Of a stretch of DNA of 64,000 nucleotides, positions 51,146-60,286 are shown one piece after another. The notes under the pieces are model-generated. The model searched no databases and had not been told where the DNA came from. It saw nothing but the letters and a program-made list of their open reading frames with translations. The stretch comes from Prauserella_A oleivorans (GTDB lineage: Bacteria > Actinomycetota > Actinomycetes > Mycobacteriales > Pseudonocardiaceae). The first letter of the stretch is position 1; the number at the start of each line of letters is the position of its first letter. Position numbers and translations under genes: made by a program. Location: contig NZ_JBHUNT010000001.1 of NCBI RefSeq assembly GCF_042685745.1, positions 2,604,001 through 2,668,000 on the forward strand, in the 5' to 3' direction.

Positions 51146-52123
51146 ATGAGGCGAGGAATGTTCCGCATGACGGTGATGCTGGCGGCGAGCGTGGCCGCGG
51201 CCTCGGTCGTGACGCCCGCGGTGGCCGAGCCCGCGGACGTCGTGGTGCACGTCGCGGATGGTGGCGAGCGCCCGACGGACCACTGGACGCCGGACCGGAT
51301 GCGTGCCGCGACGCCCTTGGACGACCTCCTCGCCGTGCCCGGCAACCCCGACGGCGAGGCCACCCGCGGCATGCCCGAGGTGATCCCGCCGGTGCGTGGC
51401 CGGACCGGCAAGTCGACAGGAGAGCCGTGGACCGGCGGCGGCGAGGTGACCACGACCGCCGGGCGGGTGTTCTTCACTTTCGCCGGGTCGCCGGCCTCGT
51501 GCAGCGGCAACGCGGTGACCAGCGAGAACCGCAGCGTCGTCATCACAGCGGGGCACTGCGTGAAGTACGAGGGCAGCTGGCACACCGACTGGATCTTCGT
51601 GCCCGGCTACCACGACGGCCGGGCGCCCTACGGAGAGTGGCCCGCGACCCGGACCCTCACGACGCGGGAGTGGGACGAGCGGGAGGACCTCGACTTCGAC
51701 GTCGGCGCCGCGGTGGTGGAGCCGGTGCAGGGCCGCGCGCTCACCGACGTCGTCGGCGGGCAGGGCATCGCGTTCAACGGTGAGCGCAACGAGCACATGT
51801 ACGCCTTCGGCTACCCGGCGGCGGCGCCCTACGACGGCAGCGAGCTTGTCTACTGCAGCGGTCCGACGTTCACCGACGTGCTCGAGACGCGCGACCACGG
51901 CATGCGGTGCGACATGACCGGCGGCTCCAGCGGCGGCCCGTGGTTCCGGAACTTCGACGAGCGCGCCGGGCTCGGGGTGCAGGCGTCGGTGAACAGCTTC
52001 GGCTACACGTTCCTGCCCGGCCACATGTTCGGCCCGTACTTCGGCACCGAGGTCCAGCAACTCCACGAGCACGCGGAGAACACCGTCCCGGAGTCTCCTG
52101 TGGACGTCGGCGCACGAGGGTGA
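51146..52123 (+). CDS. Secreted trypsin-like serine protease
   Basis: A 325-residue exported protein. The signal peptide (MTVMLAASVAAASVVTPAVA) is predicted to end near residue 27. The S1-type triad is His137 in VVITAGHCV, Asp185 in DLDFDVGAAVV and Ser262 in MTGGSSGGPW. Cys119/Cys138 and Cys237/Cys255 are placed to form disulfides. It probably acts outside the cell on protein or peptide. The ATG has GGAAGGAG upstream. It is divergent from the WXG cassette with about 150 bp between; mycosins of type VII systems are subtilisins, so this is not one. Confidence 0.9.
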   Translation: MRRGMFRMTVMLAASVAAASVVTPAVAEPADVVVHVADGGERPTDHWTPDRMRAATPLDDLLAVPGNPDGEATRGMPEVIPPVRGRTGKSTGEPWTGGGEVTTTAGRVFFTFAGSPASCSGNAVTSENRSVVITAGHCVKYEGSWHTDWIFVPGYHDGRAPYGEWPATRTLTTREWDEREDLDFDVGAAVVEPVQGRALTDVVGGQGIAFNGERNEHMYAFGYPAAAPYDGSELVYCSGPTFTDVLETRDHGMRCDMTGGSSGGPWFRNFDERAGLGVQASVNSFGYTFLPGHMFGPYFGTEVQQLHEHAENTVPESPVDVGARG

Positions 52124-52312
52124 CGCCGCGGCGGCGTGGCTCCCGGCCGGGCTCGCCCCGCGGGGGACCGGGCTTGCCGGCCGGCCCGGCGAGATGCACC
52201 TCACGTCGGACCCGTCCAGGCGCCGCTGAGGCGACGGCCGACCTGCCGACCGCGTGGGCGGGCAAGCTCGGGCCGTGACCGGGGCAACTGCACGCGTTCG
52301 TATGCTGGGGTT

Positions 52313-53704
52313 GTGAACTGGACTGTTGACGTCCCCATCGACGCCCTGCCCTCGCTGCCTCCGCTGCCCGCCGAGCTGCGCGAACGGCTCGACGACGCGC
52401 TCTCGCGGCCTGCCGCCCAGCAGCCGGAGTGGCCGGACACCGACACCGTCGCCCGGGTGCGCACCGTGCTGGAGAGCGTTCCGCCCATCACCGTGCCCGC
52501 CGAGATCGACCGGCTGCGGCAGCGGCTGGCGATGGTCGCCCGGGGCGAGGCGTTCCTGCTCCAGGGCGGCGACTGCGCGGAGACGTTCGAGTCCAACACC
52601 GAGCCGCACATCCGCGCCAACCTGCGCACGTTGCTGCAGATGGCCGTCGTGCTCACCTACGGCGCCAGCCTTCCCGTGGTGAAGGTGGGCCGCATCGCCG
52701 GGCAGTACGCCAAACCGCGGTCCAACTCCACCGACGCGCTGGGCCTGCCGGTGTACCGGGGCGACATCGTCAATTCCCTGGCGGCCGAGCCGGAGCTGCG
52801 GGTGCCCGACCCGGGCCGTATGATCCGCGCCTACGCCAACTCGGGCGCCGCGATGAACCTCATGCGCGCCCTCACCGGCGCCGGCATGGCCGATCTCGCG
52901 CAGGTGCACGACTGGAACAAGGACTTCGTGCGCACCTCGCCGGCCGGCGAGCGGTACGAGGCCCTCGCGTCGGAGATCGACCGGGGCCTGCGGTTCATGT
53001 CGGCGTGCGGCGTCAACGACAGTTCGCTGCACTCCACCGAGATCTTCGCCAGCCACGAGGCGCTGCTGCTCGACTACGAGCGCGCCATGCTCCGCCTCGA
53101 CCACCCGGGGTCGCCCGACGCGCGGCTGTACAACCTGTCATCGCACTTCCTCTGGATCGGCGAGCGCACCCGCCAGTTGGACGGCGCGCACATCGCGTTC
53201 GCCGAGCTGCTCGCCAACCCGATCGGCCTCAAGATCGGCCCGACGACCACGCCCGAGCAGGCCGTGGAGTACGTCGAGCGGCTCGACCCGCGCAACGAGC
53301 CCGGCAGGCTCACTCTGATCTCTCGCATGGGCAACGGCAAGGTCCGCGAGGTCCTGCCCGCCATCGTCGAGAAGGTCGAGAGCTCGGGTCACAAGGTCAT
53401 CTGGCAGTGCGACCCGATGCACGGCAACACGCACGAGTCGTCCAACGGCTACAAGACGCGGCACTTCGACCGGATCGTCGACGAGGTGCAGGGCTTCTTC
53501 GAAGTCCACCACCGGCTGGGCAGCTATCCCGGCGGCATCCACGTCGAGCTGACCGGCGAGGATGTCACCGAATGCCTCGGCGGTGCCCAGGACATCTCCG
53601 ACCTGGACCTGTCCGGGCGGTACGAGACGGCGTGCGACCCCCGGCTCAACACGCAGCAGTCGCTGGAGCTGGCCTTCCTCGTCGCCGAGATGCTGCGCTC
53701 GTAA
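52313..53704 (+). CDS. aroG: DAHP synthase, type II
   Basis: A 463-residue type II 3-deoxy-D-arabino-heptulosonate 7-phosphate synthase, first enzyme of the shikimate pathway. LLQGGDCAETFE holds the metal-binding Cys, and VGRIAGQYAKPRS the phosphoenolpyruvate-binding loop. IWQCDPMHGNTHESSNGYKT and GGIHVELTGEDVTECLGG complete the metal site. A GTG start with the NWTVDVPIDALPSL N-terminus is used. It corresponds to Rv2178c and supplies chorismate for the trp genes elsewhere in this window. Confidence 0.96.
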   Translation: MNWTVDVPIDALPSLPPLPAELRERLDDALSRPAAQQPEWPDTDTVARVRTVLESVPPITVPAEIDRLRQRLAMVARGEAFLLQGGDCAETFESNTEPHIRANLRTLLQMAVVLTYGASLPVVKVGRIAGQYAKPRSNSTDALGLPVYRGDIVNSLAAEPELRVPDPGRMIRAYANSGAAMNLMRALTGAGMADLAQVHDWNKDFVRTSPAGERYEALASEIDRGLRFMSACGVNDSSLHSTEIFASHEALLLDYERAMLRLDHPGSPDARLYNLSSHFLWIGERTRQLDGAHIAFAELLANPIGLKIGPTTTPEQAVEYVERLDPRNEPGRLTLISRMGNGKVREVLPAIVEKVESSGHKVIWQCDPMHGNTHESSNGYKTRHFDRIVDEVQGFFEVHHRLGSYPGGIHVELTGEDVTECLGGAQDISDLDLSGRYETACDPRLNTQQSLELAFLVAEMLRS

Positions 53705-53759
53705 CCGCACCCGGTCTGGGATTTGCTTCGGCGCCGGCGCCGCCGTTTCTGAGACTGGC

Positions 53760-55079
53760 CTAGCCGCACGCCTGGTACAGGGTGGCCATCGACTTGGTCA
53801 CGGCGTCGGCCAGCGAGCCGACGTCGGGCACGGCGCGGCCGTTGGCCTGCAGCCCGACGTGCACGCCGTCGCGGTAGGACGACACGGCGATGCCCACCGA
53901 CTGGTGCGGCGCCAGCGGCACGAACGGATACACCTCGCGCAGCCGTGCGCCGTCCAGCGACAACGGGATCCCGGGCAACGGCACGTTGGTGACGACGGTG
54001 TCGAACAGCAGCGGTGCCGCATGTCCTGCGACCTTCGTCGCGAGCCGGTGCACGCCGGACGGCAACCGGTTGGCGAGCAGTGGCAGCGCGCCGGCGCCGC
54101 GGGACGGTCCTGCCTGCTTGTTGCGCTCCATGGCCCGGCGGACGATCCGCAGCCGTTCGAGCGGATCGTCGACCTCCACCGGCAGGTTGCACAGGTAGCC
54201 GGACAGCGCGTTGCCGTCCGCCTTCCCGGAGTCGCGTCCACGCAGGCTCACCGGGACGAGCGCACGGAGCGACCGCGCGTCGGCCCGCTGCCCGCGGTTG
54301 ATCATCCACTCGCGCAGCGCACCCGCCAGCACGGCGAGCACGACGTCGTTCGTGGTGCCGCCCTGAGCCGTGCGGACCGCCCGGATGTCGGCCACGTCGA
54401 GCCGGACGAGCCCGAGCTTGCGGCTGGTCGAATTGAGGGTCGCGGTGGGAGAGAGCGGATACGGGCGGGCGGAGCGCACGATCGCGCTCGCGATGCCGGC
54501 CGACTGGGCGGCCTGCCCGATCACCGCGCCCGCGCTGTGGCGGAACAGGTCGAGCGGCGAGCGCGGTTCCGGCTCGGCTGTCCGCTTGCCACGCTGGGTG
54601 GGCAGCGCGATGTCGTCGAGCAGTCCGAAGGCGATCTCGACGGCGCGGGCTCCGTCGGCCAACGCGTGGTGGAACTTCACCAGCAGCGCGAACTCACCGC
54701 CCGGCAGGCCGGTGACGAGCTGGACATTCCACAGTGGAGCGGCGGTGTCGAGCGGTTCGGCGATCCAGTGGGCCGCGAACGCGGCGAGCGGGTCCGGGTC
54801 GTACAGGTCGTAGAGCTTGCTCACGCCGATGTGCCGGGCGGCGTCGAAGGACGGATCCTCTTCCCAGCGGGCGCCGCTGAGCGGAGTCCAGCCGGTCCGC
54901 ACCCGCTTGCGCAGCTGCGGAATTCGTGCGGCGCGTTCGGCCAGCAGCGTGACGAGCCGCGCGGTGTCGAGGTCGCGGCGCGGGCCGAAGGTGGCCACCG
55001 CGCCCATGTGCATGGGTGTGCTGTCGCCTTCCAGGCACAGGAAGGCCATGTCGAGTGCGCTGAGCCGCTCCGCGGCCAT
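53760..55079 (-). CDS. Wax ester synthase/diacylglycerol acyltransferase
   Basis: A 439-residue WS/DGAT that esterifies diacylglycerol or long-chain alcohols with acyl-CoA. The active-site motif HHALADG lies at residues 137-143. The N-terminal ERLSALDMAFLCLEGDSTPM and the later TNDVVLAVLAGALREWM, PVSLR and TNVPLPGIPL are standard. These enzymes make storage lipid in actinobacteria. ATG 55079 is preferred (GGGAG upstream); a longer frame reaches 55139. It lies between aroG and pknL, where mycobacteria have other genes. Confidence 0.93.
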   Translation of the reverse strand: MAAERLSALDMAFLCLEGDSTPMHMGAVATFGPRRDLDTARLVTLLAERAARIPQLRKRVRTGWTPLSGARWEEDPSFDAARHIGVSKLYDLYDPDPLAAFAAHWIAEPLDTAAPLWNVQLVTGLPGGEFALLVKFHHALADGARAVEIAFGLLDDIALPTQRGKRTAEPEPRSPLDLFRHSAGAVIGQAAQSAGIASAIVRSARPYPLSPTATLNSTSRKLGLVRLDVADIRAVRTAQGGTTNDVVLAVLAGALREWMINRGQRADARSLRALVPVSLRGRDSGKADGNALSGYLCNLPVEVDDPLERLRIVRRAMERNKQAGPSRGAGALPLLANRLPSGVHRLATKVAGHAAPLLFDTVVTNVPLPGIPLSLDGARLREVYPFVPLAPHQSVGIAVSSYRDGVHVGLQANGRAVPDVGSLADAVTKSMATLYQACG

Positions 55080-55366
55080 AGGCAGTCTCCCGAGGTGCAG
55101 TTCGTCGATTCGCCCTTTTCGAGTGCACCAGATGTGCATGACACCGACGTGGTCGCCGTGTTACCGCCCCGCTAACCGGCTGCTTCCGTTACGGAACCCC
55201 TGCGGTGCAAGCAACCGAGTCATCGGCGCGTTCTCGTGCGGGCTTGAGGGTTTCGCGGTTCGCCCGCGTGGAAAAGAGGCGACAGCGCCGCGATCAAGGC
55301 CGTTCTTCCCTTGACATGAAAACAATTCAACAATGCCGCGACAGCGCCGCGGAAATGGTGCGGCGG

Positions 55367-57355
55367 TCAGGGCAGGGTCGTCAGCGTGACCGTCGTGCCC
55401 CTCGGCACCCGGCTGCCCGGCGCGGGGTCCTGGCCGACCACGAAGCTGAATCGGCCACGTCCGCTGTCACCGCCCGCCGACAAACCGGCCTCCGCCAGGA
55501 TCTGCTGTGCCGCCCTCGCCGAGCGGCCCAGCACCGACGGCACCTCGACCGCGTTCGACACGTACACGCCTACGCGGTTGCCCGCCTCGATCGTCGCGCC
55601 GCCACCCGGTTCGGTCCGGACCACGTGCCCGGCCGCGACATCGGCGGAGAACTCCTCGCCCGCGTCGTACGGCTCGAAGCCGGCCGCCCGCAGTGCCTGG
55701 AACGCCTGGTCCCTCGGCATGCCCTGCACCTGGGGAACGGGGGTCGGCGGCGGACCTTTCGAGACGACGATCGTCACGGCGTCGCCGATGTTGGCCTGGC
55801 TGCCCGGCTGTGGTGACACGGTGACCACCGCACCCTGGGGAACCTCGGCGCTGAACTGGTCCGCACCGGGGTCGCGCCGGGGTTCCAGCTGCACCGCCCG
55901 GATCGCTCGTTCCGCCTGTTCGACGGACGTGCCCGGCTGGATGTCCGGCACCACCGGCCTGCCCAGCGACAGGACCACGGTGACCTGGTCGCCGCGCAAG
56001 GCGCGGGACCCGGATTCCGGATCGCTCCGGACGACCGTTCCGCTGGGCACCGTGTTGTGCCGCTCCTCCGTGAACGCGGGAGCGAGCTCGGCCTGGCGCA
56101 GCGTCTGCTCGGCCCGGGCGCGGTCCATGCCCGCGACGTCCGGGACGGCCACCCAGCGGCCGCCCGCGAACCACCACACGCCCGCACCGACGCCGCCCAC
56201 CACCAGCAGGCCGACCAGCACCCACAGGGTGACCAGCAGCCCCCGGCGCCGCTGTGCGGGCTCCGGCGGGGTCGCCGGGGGCTCCGGTGGCTGGGGGCCG
56301 CGGGGCAGCGCCTGCGTGCCGCGGGGACCGCCGGCCGGCGCGTGCACGGTGACGGCCTGGAACGCGGGGACGGTCCGCTCGGCGTCGGGAATGTCGGCGC
56401 CGGAGGCCGGCTGACGCGGCACCGGCACCGGGACCGGCTGGATGCCGAGCCGGGAACGCACCTGCCGGAGCTCGGCGAGGAACGCGTTCGCGTCGGCGGG
56501 CCGGGACTCGGCGTCCCGGCGCGTGGCGCGCAGGACGAGGTCGTCGAGCGCAGCGGGCAGGTCGGAGCGCGTCGCGCTCGGAGCCGGCACGTCGTCGTTC
56601 ACGTGCCGGTACGCCACCGAGAGCGCGGTGTCGGCGGTGTAGGGCACGTGCCCGGTGAGCATCTCGTACAGCAGAATGCCCGCCGAGTACACGTCGCCGC
56701 GTTCGCTCGCCGAGCCCGTGGTGACCTGCTCCGGGGAGAGGTAGGCCACGGTGCCCAGGATCACGCTGTTGCTCGTGGTGCCGGCGCTGGCGACGGCGCG
56801 GACGAGCCCGAAGTCGCCGACCTTCACCACGCCGCCCGAGGACGCACCACCGCGGCCGATGAGCACGTTCTCCGGTTTGACGTCGCGGTGCACCAGGCCG
56901 GCCGAGTGCGCGGCACCGAGCGCCGAGAGCACCTGTTCGGCGATGGTCAGCGCGAGCGGCACGTCGAGCGCGCCGCGCTGGTCGAGGAGATCACGCAGGG
57001 TGCCGCCGTCGACGAGTTCCATGACGAGGAACGCGCGCCGCTCCTCGGGCCCGGCCGAGGTGTCGAAGCCCTGGTCGTGCACGGCGACCACGTGCGGGTG
57101 GTGCAGCTTGGCGGCCGAGCGCGCCTCGCGTTCGAAGCGGTCGACGAACGCGCGGTCGTCGGCGAACCGGGAGTCCATGATCTTGATGGCGACCGGCCGG
57201 TCGAGCCGGGTGTCCAGGCCGCGGTAGACGGCCGACATCCCGCCCCTGGCCAGTAGCCCGTCGACGCGGTATCGCCGGTCGAGCAGCGCGCCTGAGAGGC
57301 TCGCGTCCGTCCGTGTCACAGCGCTGGATCCTACGGACGGCGGCGTTGGCTCCAC
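55367..57355 (-). CDS. pknL: Serine/threonine kinase with PASTA domains, PknL-like
   Basis: A 662-residue receptor-type kinase. The cytoplasmic kinase domain spans about 29-300 (ATP loop LLARGGMSAVY, Lys58, HRDVKPEN with Asp158, DFG 181-183). A Pro-rich linker and one membrane helix (372-397) follow. Four extracellular PASTA repeats from 401 to the end probably sense peptidoglycan or lipid II. Its divergent neighbour is an Rv2175c-like protein, as in mycobacteria, where PknL phosphorylates it. GTG 57355 has GGAGGG upstream; GTG 57319 is possible too. Confidence 0.93.
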   Translation of the reverse strand: MEPTPPSVGSSAVTRTDASLSGALLDRRYRVDGLLARGGMSAVYRGLDTRLDRPVAIKIMDSRFADDRAFVDRFEREARSAAKLHHPHVVAVHDQGFDTSAGPEERRAFLVMELVDGGTLRDLLDQRGALDVPLALTIAEQVLSALGAAHSAGLVHRDVKPENVLIGRGGASSGGVVKVGDFGLVRAVASAGTTSNSVILGTVAYLSPEQVTTGSASERGDVYSAGILLYEMLTGHVPYTADTALSVAYRHVNDDVPAPSATRSDLPAALDDLVLRATRRDAESRPADANAFLAELRQVRSRLGIQPVPVPVPRQPASGADIPDAERTVPAFQAVTVHAPAGGPRGTQALPRGPQPPEPPATPPEPAQRRRGLLVTLWVLVGLLVVGGVGAGVWWFAGGRWVAVPDVAGMDRARAEQTLRQAELAPAFTEERHNTVPSGTVVRSDPESGSRALRGDQVTVVLSLGRPVVPDIQPGTSVEQAERAIRAVQLEPRRDPGADQFSAEVPQGAVVTVSPQPGSQANIGDAVTIVVSKGPPPTPVPQVQGMPRDQAFQALRAAGFEPYDAGEEFSADVAAGHVVRTEPGGGATIEAGNRVGVYVSNAVEVPSVLGRSARAAQQILAEAGLSAGGDSGRGRFSFVVGQDPAPGSRVPRGTTVTLTTLP

Positions 57356-57428
57356 CTACGGTGTCCCTCCGTTACGCCATTAGTTTGGTCCTGCTCCGGA
57401 CGCCGTCGCATATGGCAAGGTAGTAGAT

Positions 57429-57797
57429 GTGAGTGCGATCCCTATCGCTGACGACGTGCTCGGTGCCGACGTAGCCGTACTCCCGTTGTCGGAGGTGGCA
57501 AGGGTACTCGGGGTGTCGCTGAACAAAGTGCGGCAGATGTTGCGGGACGGCCAGCTGATCGCCGTCCGCAGGGACGGCGAGCTGGTCGTCCCGGCCGACT
57601 TCCTCGGCAAGGACCGGGTCATCAAGGGGTTGCCCGGCACGATCACCGTGTTGTCGGATGCCGGTTTCACCCCGACGGAGATGCTGCGGTGGCTGTTCTC
57701 CGAGGACGATTCGCTACCCGGCGTCACGCCCATCAACGCGTTGCGGACCAGCCATGGCACGGAGGTCAAGCGGCGCGCGCAGGCGATGGCGTTCTGA
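57429..57797 (+). CDS. Rv2175c-like DNA-binding protein
   Basis: A 122-residue protein with a winged helix-turn-helix: LPLSEVARVLGVSLNKVRQM, then LRDGQLIAVRRDGELVVPADFL. The rest (FTPTEMLRWLFSEDDSLPG, ALRTSHGTEVKRRAQAMAF) matches the family of mycobacterial Rv2175c, a substrate of PknL. It is divergent from pknL, with 73 bp between starts. Its 3' end overlaps the convergent MFS gene by 32 bp. The DNA targets are unknown. Confidence 0.9.
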   Translation: MSAIPIADDVLGADVAVLPLSEVARVLGVSLNKVRQMLRDGQLIAVRRDGELVVPADFLGKDRVIKGLPGTITVLSDAGFTPTEMLRWLFSEDDSLPGVTPINALRTSHGTEVKRRAQAMAF

Positions 57798-58944
57798 TCC
57801 GGATCGCCAGGTAGGTCGCCGCGGCGGCCAGCTGCACTCCCGCTCCCGCGAGCAGACACGTGCGCGGCGACTGGGCCGCCAGCGGGCCCGCGAGTGCGGT
57901 GCCGGCAGCGAGCCCGGTGATCTTCAAGCTGGCCCCGGTGGTGAAGATCCGTGCGCGCAGCCGCTCGGGTGCTTCGCGGTGGCGGACGGCGAACAACGCC
58001 GTCAACTGCGACCCGTCGCCGAGCCCGGCGACCATGACGGCCACGACGACCAGCGCCGCGCTGGGCGCGAACGCCGCGCCGAGCGTGCCCGTGCCGAGCA
58101 GCAACGTGCTCGTGAGCACGATCGTGTCCGGGCGCGCCGGCTCCCGTCTCCTCGCCAGCACGGCGTTGGCCAGCAGCGCGGTCGCCGCGAATGCGGCCAA
58201 CAGCAGTCCGCCGTGGCCGGCCTCGCCGAGCAGCCGTTCGCCGAGCAGCGGGCACGCCACGGTGAGCATGCCCACGCCCGCGGAGGAGAAGACCGATGCC
58301 GCCGTGGACCGCAGGAGCGGCCGGTTCGCGACCGTGGCCGTGAGCCCGGCGAGCGGGCCGTACCGCTGCCCGGCCGGTGCCGGCGGGCGTCCCGGCAGTG
58401 ACCACGCCACCGGGACGGCCAGCGCGACCAGACCGATCGCCACGGCCAGTGCCGCGGGAGCGCCCATCCCGGCTGCCACGACCCCGGCCAGCGCGGGCCC
58501 GGCGAGGCTCGCCGCGCCGAACGTTGCCGCGTCCAGGCTGTTCGCTTTCGCGAAGGCCGCGGCGGGAACGAGGTGTGGCAGCTGGGCGGACCAGCCTCCG
58601 GACAGTGCGGGGTTCAGCAGTCCGGTGAGCGCGGCCACGCCGACCACGAGCGGCGTCGGCGCCTGCCCGGTCCCCGCGAGGACCGCGCCGAGGCCGGCCG
58701 CGTAGCCGCCGAGTGCGACCGCGAGCCACCGGCCGGGCCGCCGGCTGCGGTCGACGATCGCGCCGAGCAGCGGACCGCCGGCCGCGGCGGAGATCGTCAG
58801 GCCGGTGAGCAGGGCGGAGGCGGCCTCAACGGAACCGGTCGCGGCAAGTCCCAGGACGAGCAGGGCAGGAGTGGACATCTCGTCGCCCGTCCGTGCGCTC
58901 GCGGCTCCGGCCAGGTAGCGAGTCAACGCCCGCCTGCCGGTCAT
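57766..58944 (-). CDS. MFS transporter
   Basis: A 392-residue major facilitator with about 12 helices (STPALLVLGLAATGSVEAAS at the first). The substrate is unknown; the family includes drug exporters. ATG 58944 (MTGRRALTRYLAG) is used in preference to the longer frame to 58989. It is divergent from the CGNR gene; an inverted repeat lies between them. Its last 32 bp are also the end of the opposite-strand Rv2175c-like gene. Confidence 0.85.
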   Translation of the reverse strand: MTGRRALTRYLAGAASARTGDEMSTPALLVLGLAATGSVEAASALLTGLTISAAAGGPLLGAIVDRSRRPGRWLAVALGGYAAGLGAVLAGTGQAPTPLVVGVAALTGLLNPALSGGWSAQLPHLVPAAAFAKANSLDAATFGAASLAGPALAGVVAAGMGAPAALAVAIGLVALAVPVAWSLPGRPPAPAGQRYGPLAGLTATVANRPLLRSTAASVFSSAGVGMLTVACPLLGERLLGEAGHGGLLLAAFAATALLANAVLARRREPARPDTIVLTSTLLLGTGTLGAAFAPSAALVVVAVMVAGLGDGSQLTALFAVRHREAPERLRARIFTTGASLKITGLAAGTALAGPLAAQSPRTCLLAGAGVQLAAAATYLAIRIRTPSPARAA

Positions 58945-58973
58945 GTAACGGCTTGCCACCCGTGAGACGTTAC
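58945..58973. promoter_or_regulatory. Inverted repeat between divergent MFS and CGNR genes
   Basis: GTAACG (58945-58950) and CGTTAC (58968-58973) are separated by 17 bp in the 38-bp gap between the two starts. A regulator bound here could silence both genes. The CGNR protein itself is a candidate. Confidence 0.45.
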
Positions 58974-58982
58974 AGTGTGGGC

Positions 58983-59504
58983 ATGCCACCCTTCGACGTC
59001 GTCACCCGGGCGGCCGATCTGCTCGACGTGCTGCTGCGCGAGTCACCGACCGTGGCCGAGGTGTCGGCGGTCCTGGTCGACCACGGTGAGCGCGAACCAC
59101 TCGGGCTCACGGAGCAGGACGTCGCGGCGATGCGTGCGGTCGCACCCGAACTGCGGGAGGTCTTCGCCGCGACCACCACGGACCAGGCGGCGGAGCGAAT
59201 CAACGCACTCCTGGCGCGCTACGCGCACCCGCCGCGGCTCACCGCGCACGGCGGTTCGCACCCGTGGCACCTGCACGCCGACCGCGATGACGACGGTCCG
59301 TGGGCGGAGTGGCTGATGTCCTCGACGTGCCTGGCCATGGCGTTCGCACTCGCCGAGCGGCAGCGGCCGCCGGGTGGGGTGTGTGCCTCGGCGGCGTGCG
59401 GGCGGCCGTTCGCCGACCTCGGAGGAGGCAGCCCGCGCCGGTACTGCTCGGCGCGGTGCGCGACCCGGGAACGCGTGGCCGCGCACCGCCGACGCGGCCG
59501 TTAG
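58983..59504 (+). CDS. CGNR-type zinc finger transcription factor
   Basis: A 173-residue protein. An N-terminal helical ABATE-like domain (residues 1-125) precedes a zinc finger with CASAACGRPFADLGGG and RRYCSARCATRERVAAHRRR. The four Cys ligands are present, but the family's CGNR is CATR here. ABATE/CGNR proteins are single-gene stress-linked regulators in actinobacteria. It is divergent from the MFS gene, so probably its local regulator. The last 4 bp overlap the convergent LLM gene. Confidence 0.82.
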   Translation: MPPFDVVTRAADLLDVLLRESPTVAEVSAVLVDHGEREPLGLTEQDVAAMRAVAPELREVFAATTTDQAAERINALLARYAHPPRLTAHGGSHPWHLHADRDDDGPWAEWLMSSTCLAMAFALAERQRPPGGVCASAACGRPFADLGGGSPRRYCSARCATRERVAAHRRRGR

Positions 59505-60286
59505 CCGTTCTGGGCGTCGCGCCAGGCGATCCACTTCCGCAACTGGCTCAGGTCGTAGTCGGGGCCACCGACCCCGACGGTGAAGGTCGTGATGCCGAGG
59601 TCCAGCAGCTTCGGGCCGGATTCCGCGGGGTCACCCTGCACGCCCACCGACCGCTCGATCTCCGCCGGGTCACGTCCGACGTCGGCGCAGTGCTGGTCGA
59701 GGATCTTCAGCTTGCGCGAGGCCACCTCCACGTCGCCGAAGCCGTGCCAGATGTCGGCGTGCTTCGCGACCAGGCGCAGCGTCTTCTTCTCGCCACCACC
59801 ACCGATCAGCACCGGGATCTTGCGCGTCGGCGCGGGGTTGAGCTTGGCGAGCCGGTTCTCGATCCGGGGCAGCGCCTCGCCGAGATCGGCGATCCGGCTG
59901 CCCGCGGTGCCGAAGTCGTAGCCGTACTCGACGTAGTCCTTCTCGAACCAGCCCGCGCCGATGCCCAGGATCAACCTGCCGCCGCTGATGTGGTCGACGG
60001 TGCGGGCCATGTCGGCGAGGAGATCGGGATTGCGGTAGCTGTTGCAGGTCACCAGCGCGCCGATCTCCACCCGCGAGGTCGACTCCGCCCACGCGCCGAG
60101 CATCGTCCAGCACTCGAAGTGCTTGCCCTCGGGTTCGCCGGAGAGCGGGTAGAAGTGGTCCCAGTTGAAGACGATGTCGGCGCCGAGCTCCTCCGCTTCC
60201 GACGCCGTGCGCCGGATGGCGGCGTAGTCGGCGTGCTGGGGTTGCAACTGCAGTCCGATCCGGACGGGCCTGGTGGCTTCTGTCAT
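59501..60286 (-). CDS. F420-dependent LLM-class oxidoreductase
   Basis: A 261-residue luciferase-like barrel. ELGADIVFNWDHFYPL, the pattern EIGALVTCNSYRNPDLLADM, and the phosphate site GRLILGIGAGWFEKDYVEYG are diagnostic of the actinobacterial F420 subgroup. IPVLIGGGGEKKTLRLVAKH follows. The ATG overlaps the crtB stop (ATGA), so it is translationally coupled to the carotenoid genes. Its substrate is unknown; acting on a carotenoid is a position-based guess. Confidence 0.9.
   Translation of the reverse strand: MTEATRPVRIGLQLQPQHADYAAIRRTASEAEELGADIVFNWDHFYPLSGEPEGKHFECWTMLGAWAESTSRVEIGALVTCNSYRNPDLLADMARTVDHISGGRLILGIGAGWFEKDYVEYGYDFGTAGSRIADLGEALPRIENRLAKLNPAPTRKIPVLIGGGGEKKTLRLVAKHADIWHGFGDVEVASRKLKILDQHCADVGRDPAEIERSVGVQGDPAESGPKLLDLGITTFTVGVGGPDYDLSQLRKWIAWRDAQNG

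Noticed and set aside
51146..52123. Mycosin of a type VII system next to the WXG cassette
   Set aside because: The triad order His-Asp-Ser with GSSGGP is trypsin-like; mycosins are subtilisins (Asp-His-Ser) with a membrane anchor.
55144..55165. A further copy of the 21-bp repeat
   Set aside because: Only about a dozen bases agree with the core and there is no second unit.
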